Notes under the pieces: model-generated
The model's input: only the letters and a program-made list of their open reading frames with translations
What the model was told of the DNA's origin: nothing
Database searches by the model: none
Part shown: positions 61,159-64,000 of the stretch, one piece after another
Numbering within the stretch: the stretch's first letter is position 1
Layout of the letters: the number at the start of each line of letters is the position of its first letter
Made by a program: the position numbers and the translations under genes
Source of the DNA: Halalkalicoccus jeotgali B3
GTDB lineage: Archaea > Halobacteriota > Halobacteria > Halobacteriales > Halalkalicoccaceae
DNA length: 64,000 bases
Direction: 5' to 3'
NCBI RefSeq assembly: GCF_000196895.1
Contig: NC_014297.1
Span: 1,054,001 to 1,118,000 of the forward strand

Positions 61159-62223
61159 TCAGTCGTCGCCCTCGGCCTCCGTGCCTTCGGCGCGCTCCTC
61201 GGCTGTCTGGAGGGTGTCTCGCTCCTCGGCGAAGCCCTCCGAGCCCTCGATGCGCGCGCGGGCCTCGGCGTCGAACTCCATCTCGACGTCCTGATACCGG
61301 CTGACCTGCGAGAGCTCGTGGTGGGACTCGGTCGGGTGACCGATATACCGCCCTTCGAGATCGAACTGGGCCTGTTCGTCCTCCTCGGCGAGCTGCTTGA
61401 AGTCCTCGTAGACCGCGTGGGCCCCCGAGTGCAGGCCGAACAGCGTGATGAAGATGTACTTATAGCCCAGATCACCCAGCTCCTCGAACGTCAGCGGGTC
61501 GTCCTGGTCGGACCACGCAAACGAGGAGGAGTAGTTGAAGGCGAGATCCAGATCCGGGTGGGTCTCGTGGATCGTCTCGGCGTAGTTGACCGCGTCCTCC
61601 CGGCTCGGGTCGGGCATCTCGGGCCAGACTAAGTCGACCCCACAGTCGGCATAGAGGCGGCCGCGTTCGAGGTGTTCCTCCCAGTCACCGTTCGCGGAGC
61701 CGTAGGCGTCCGTGCGGGCGATGACCACGGTGTCCTCGCTCTGCTTTGCGTCGACCGCCGCCGAGAATCGGGCTTCTGCCTGCTCCCGAGAAACGATCTC
61801 CTTGCCGGCGATGTGCCCACAGCGCTTGGGCGTGGTCTGGTCCTCGATGTGGACCGCGGCGACGCCGGCCTTCTCGTACTCTCGGACTGCTCGCCGGACG
61901 TTGTGGACGCCGCCGTAGCCCGTATCACAGTCCGCGATCAGCGGGATGGTACAGGCATCGACCATGCGTTCTGCGTTCTCGACCATCTCAGTCATCGAGA
62001 CCATCTCCAGGTCGGGGAAACCGAACTGGCCGAGCACGGTCGAATAACCGCTCATGTAGATGGCGTCGTGGCCGGTCATTTCGGCGAGCCGGGCGTCGAG
62101 TGCGTGATAGGCGCCGGGTGCGAAGACGAACTGCTGGTCTTCGAGTTGGCGGCGGAACTCCCTGCCGGCGGGGTTATCGATGTCCCGAACGGTCGTGTCG
62201 GTATCGCCGATATTCTCGATCAT
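61159..62223 (-). CDS. aceA: Isocitrate lyase
   Basis: A 354-residue enzyme with the catalytic KRCGH motif (residues 133-137), DCDTGYGG and metal-binding glutamate/aspartate residues (HIEDQ, RTDAY). It cleaves isocitrate to succinate and glyoxylate, allowing growth on acetate. Malate synthase is not adjacent in this window. The start overlaps the stop of a small upstream frame by 4 nt. The C-terminal 30 residues are acidic and charged, as seen in haloarchaeal enzymes. Confidence 0.92.
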   Translation of the reverse strand: MIENIGDTDTTVRDIDNPAGREFRRQLEDQQFVFAPGAYHALDARLAEMTGHDAIYMSGYSTVLGQFGFPDLEMVSMTEMVENAERMVDACTIPLIADCDTGYGGVHNVRRAVREYEKAGVAAVHIEDQTTPKRCGHIAGKEIVSREQAEARFSAAVDAKQSEDTVVIARTDAYGSANGDWEEHLERGRLYADCGVDLVWPEMPDPSREDAVNYAETIHETHPDLDLAFNYSSSFAWSDQDDPLTFEELGDLGYKYIFITLFGLHSGAHAVYEDFKQLAEEDEQAQFDLEGRYIGHPTESHHELSQVSRYQDVEMEFDAEARARIEGSEGFAEERDTLQTAEERAEGTEAEGDD

Positions 62224-62360
62224 CGGGCTTCCTCCGTGGGGGTCTCGATGAGGTGGCTCCAGACTTCCTCCTCCATCGTCTCGCGGCGGTCTCGCGAGGA
62301 GCTTGCGGGGGTTAGTTGCGGAACGATCGGCAGTCCGGTGTTGTCGGTGTCGGTGTACAT
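62220..62360 (-). CDS. Small peptide coupled to aceA
   Basis: A 46-residue frame beginning [16 protein letters not shown] and ending IETPTEEAR, whose stop overlaps the aceA start (ATGA). An alternative start at 62441 gives 73 residues with a basic extension. It could be a leader peptide, a small regulator or a chance frame in the aceA 5' region. The overlap and acidic composition slightly favour a real gene. Confidence 0.4.
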   Translation of the reverse strand: MYTDTDNTGLPIVPQLTPASSSRDRRETMEEEVWSHLIETPTEEAR

Positions 62361-62481
62361 TGGGTTTCGGTCGCGGGCGGTCTGTGGGCGGTGCGATCGG
62401 GCGGCGAATCGCTTTCGTACACGATTTTTCACGACAGTCATGGAAACTCCGAACTGCTACTTAACTATAACGATTAATCAT

Positions 62482-62487
62482 TTTAAA
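62482..62487 (-). promoter_or_regulatory. aceA operon TATA box
   Basis: GTTTAAAATG with TTTAAA at 62482-62487, in an otherwise AT-rich segment (62455-62530). Transcription would begin near 62458, leaving a leader of about 235 nt to aceA that contains the small upstream frame. Confidence 0.45.
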
Positions 62488-62558
62488 CAGATGAAGGACA
62501 CCCTATGATCGTTAATTAATAATATTGGCAGTATATCACACACTCTTCTCGGCGCTTC

Positions 62559-63809
62559 TCACTCGCGGCCGTCGAGCAGTTCGTCGGCCAGCAGCGGGAC
62601 GAACGTCCCGATGTCGGTGACCATGCCGACCGTTTGGGCGCTCCCGCGATCCTGCAGTTGAGTGACCGTCGCGGGGTTGATGTCCACACAGACGACGCGG
62701 GTGGTCGAGGGCAGGCAGTTACCGACCGCCACGGAGTGAAGCAGCGTCGCGAGCATCAACACGAGATCCGCGTCGTGGGCCTGCTCGCGAATGGCGTTCT
62801 GGGCGGCGATCGAGTCGGTGATGGTATCCGGAAGCGGGCCGTCGTCCCGGATCGAGCCCGCGAGCACGAACGGGATGTCGTTCTCGACACACTCGTACAT
62901 GATCCCCGAGTCGATCTTGCCCTCCGCGACGGCCTCGGGGATCCCGCCCGAGCGGATGATCTCGCTGATCGTGTAGATGTGGTGTTTGTGGCCCTTTCGA
63001 GGGTGCTCTAGGGTCTCGACGTCCATCCCCAGTGAGGTGCCATAGAGGTCGCGTTCGAGGTCGTGGACCGCAAAGCCGTTGCCGGCGCTGATCGAATCGA
63101 CGTAGCCCTCCCGTACGAGGCGGGCCAGATCGTTTCGCGCCCCCGAGTGGATCACTGCAGGGCCGGCGACGACCATCACCGATCCGCCCCGGTTTTTGGT
63201 CTCGGCGATCGCGTCGGCGACGTTCCCGATCTGGGTGGTCGCGGGGCGCTCGCTGCTGACCCCGCCCTGCATGAACCCGAAGGCCCCACCGGCATCGCGC
63301 GGCCGTTCGGGCGGGTTGACGCGGATGCCCGTATTGCCCGTCACGACGAGATCGCCCTTCTCGATGGCGTTGAGAACCTTGGTGTAGGCACGTGGTCCGT
63401 CGTGATCGTCCTCGCCCCCGTCGGGGTCGATCACGACCGCACAGTCCATCTCGATGCGTTCGACCCCGATCCACTTGCCCTCGTATCTGATCTCGGTGGG
63501 GTGGTTCGTCGTCGAGTAGAAGCCCGCGGGAACGACTCGGTCGTCGGGCGCGGGCTCGATTCCGGCGTCGATGGGGTCCTCGAGGGTCGCGCCGGTCTGG
63601 TTGAGTTGATGCAGGATCTCGTGGAGGACGTCCTCCTCCTCGGCGGAGACGCGCATTCGGGCGTAGGTCTCCTCGTGTTTCCGGGTACCGACGTCGAACT
63701 GCTCGATATCGAACCACCCGCCCATGTCCATGACGATGCCGAAACACCGCCCCATCACACCCGAGTCGATGATGTGCCCCTCCAGTTCGACCGTTCGCGA
63801 GACGCTCAT
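62559..63809 (-). CDS. TIGR00300-family protein (archaeal ornithine cyclodeaminase/LOR-SDH-like)
   Basis: A 416-residue protein that matches the archaeal TIGR00300 family: RTVELEGHIIDSGVMGRCFG at the N-terminus, GNTGIRVNPPERPRD, and a C-terminal nucleotide-binding half with VVCVDINPATVTQLQDRGS. Relatives act as ornithine cyclodeaminase, giving proline, or contain the LOR/SDH domain of lysine degradation. Haloarchaeal members have been little studied. It is separated from aceA and likely transcribed alone. Confidence 0.78.
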   Translation of the reverse strand: MSVSRTVELEGHIIDSGVMGRCFGIVMDMGGWFDIEQFDVGTRKHEETYARMRVSAEEEDVLHEILHQLNQTGATLEDPIDAGIEPAPDDRVVPAGFYSTTNHPTEIRYEGKWIGVERIEMDCAVVIDPDGGEDDHDGPRAYTKVLNAIEKGDLVVTGNTGIRVNPPERPRDAGGAFGFMQGGVSSERPATTQIGNVADAIAETKNRGGSVMVVAGPAVIHSGARNDLARLVREGYVDSISAGNGFAVHDLERDLYGTSLGMDVETLEHPRKGHKHHIYTISEIIRSGGIPEAVAEGKIDSGIMYECVENDIPFVLAGSIRDDGPLPDTITDSIAAQNAIREQAHDADLVLMLATLLHSVAVGNCLPSTTRVVCVDINPATVTQLQDRGSAQTVGMVTDIGTFVPLLADELLDGRE

Positions 63810-63845
63810 ACTCGCCCATTACGCGCATGGCCCAAAGCCCCTGCG

Positions 63846-64000
63846 TTAGACGAGAACACCCGTGAGTCCGAGGCTTTCGAGCGTAAGCCAGAGCAAAAAG
63901 GCGAGATAGAGTCCGAGCAACGTCCATGGCTCCCAGGAGGCGAGTTCGAGGTCGGTCCTGAGGAACGCAAACAGCGCGACCGTCGCGAGGACCAGAACGG
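63846..64000 (-). CDS. C-terminal part of a membrane protein (partial)
   Basis: The last 50 codons of a minus-strand gene that continues beyond the window. The visible part ends WTLLGLYLAFLLWLTLESLG...TGVLV, one or two helices with an acidic loop (RTDLELASWEPW). The pattern resembles the end of haloarchaeal sodium/calcium exchanger family proteins, but the family is not proven. Confidence 0.6.
   Translation of the reverse strand, partial: VLVLATVALFAFLRTDLELASWEPWTLLGLYLAFLLWLTLESLGLTGVLV

Noticed and set aside
1-64000. CRISPR arrays, rRNA genes, integrase genes
   Set aside because: None seen. No regularly spaced repeats, no rRNA-like sequence and no tyrosine or serine recombinase motif was recognised in the window.

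Overview
The window is haloarchaeal DNA (class Halobacteria). The proteins are acidic, many starts look leaderless with an archaeal TATA box about 25-30 bp upstream, secretion signals are mostly Tat-type (RR motifs), and archaeal marker genes are present: TFS, Cbf5, a DUF106/EMC3 protein, HTH-10 regulators and the C50 carotenoid (bacterioruberin) pathway. The genus cannot be fixed from sequence alone.

Layout. (1) 1-8.8 kb is an accessory, plasmid- or provirus-like block. It holds a ParA partition operon with iterons, an orphan GIY-YIG-like protein, and a gapless minus-strand operon of twelve genes. That operon encodes a 1030-residue zinc-ribbon/winged-helix protein, small HTH proteins and a string of zinc-finger microproteins. 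No integrase lies inside the window, so the left boundary is probably outside. (2) 8.9-28.7 kb is ordinary chromosome: Rieske protein, an ABC exporter, a YeiH-type transporter, the conserved adk - EMC3/DUF106 - cmk - cbf5 tail of the ribosomal superoperon, an HTH-10 regulator, tRNA-Pro(GGG), membrane proteins, a D-xylose dehydrogenase-like oxidoreductase, a Na+/H+-type antiporter and a response regulator. (3) 28.7-41.4 kb is metabolic: dihydroxyacid dehydratase, a secreted modular GH97 glycosidase, then a compact hydroxyacid or four-carbon sugar-acid catabolic set (DUF1537 kinase, PdxA2-type dehydrogenase, LarA-like epimerase, DapA-family aldolase) with a convergent GntP permease. A ketol-acid reductoisomerase paralogue is divergent from the permease. 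(4) 41.5-47 kb holds UspA, a beta-RFAP synthase family protein, zinc-finger proteins, TFS and PEP carboxylase.

(5) 47-61 kb is the carotenoid locus, and it is split. crtI (phytoene desaturase type) and lyeJ (prenyltransferase) are separated from cruF and crtB by a Zn/Cd-type P-ATPase, a Tat-exported protein and a 6,190-bp transposon (52,992-59,181). The transposon has perfect 13-bp terminal inverted repeats, a 6-bp target duplication (CACACC), an IS4-type YREK transposase and passengers that include a Fic-domain protein. (6) 61.1-64 kb carries isocitrate lyase, a TIGR00300-type ornithine cyclodeaminase-like protein and the end of a membrane protein.

The strongest candidates for something undescribed are the Fic-carrying transposon with its layered internal repeats, the twelve-gene zinc-finger/HTH operon beside ParA, and the sugar-acid cluster with its operator-like repeats.
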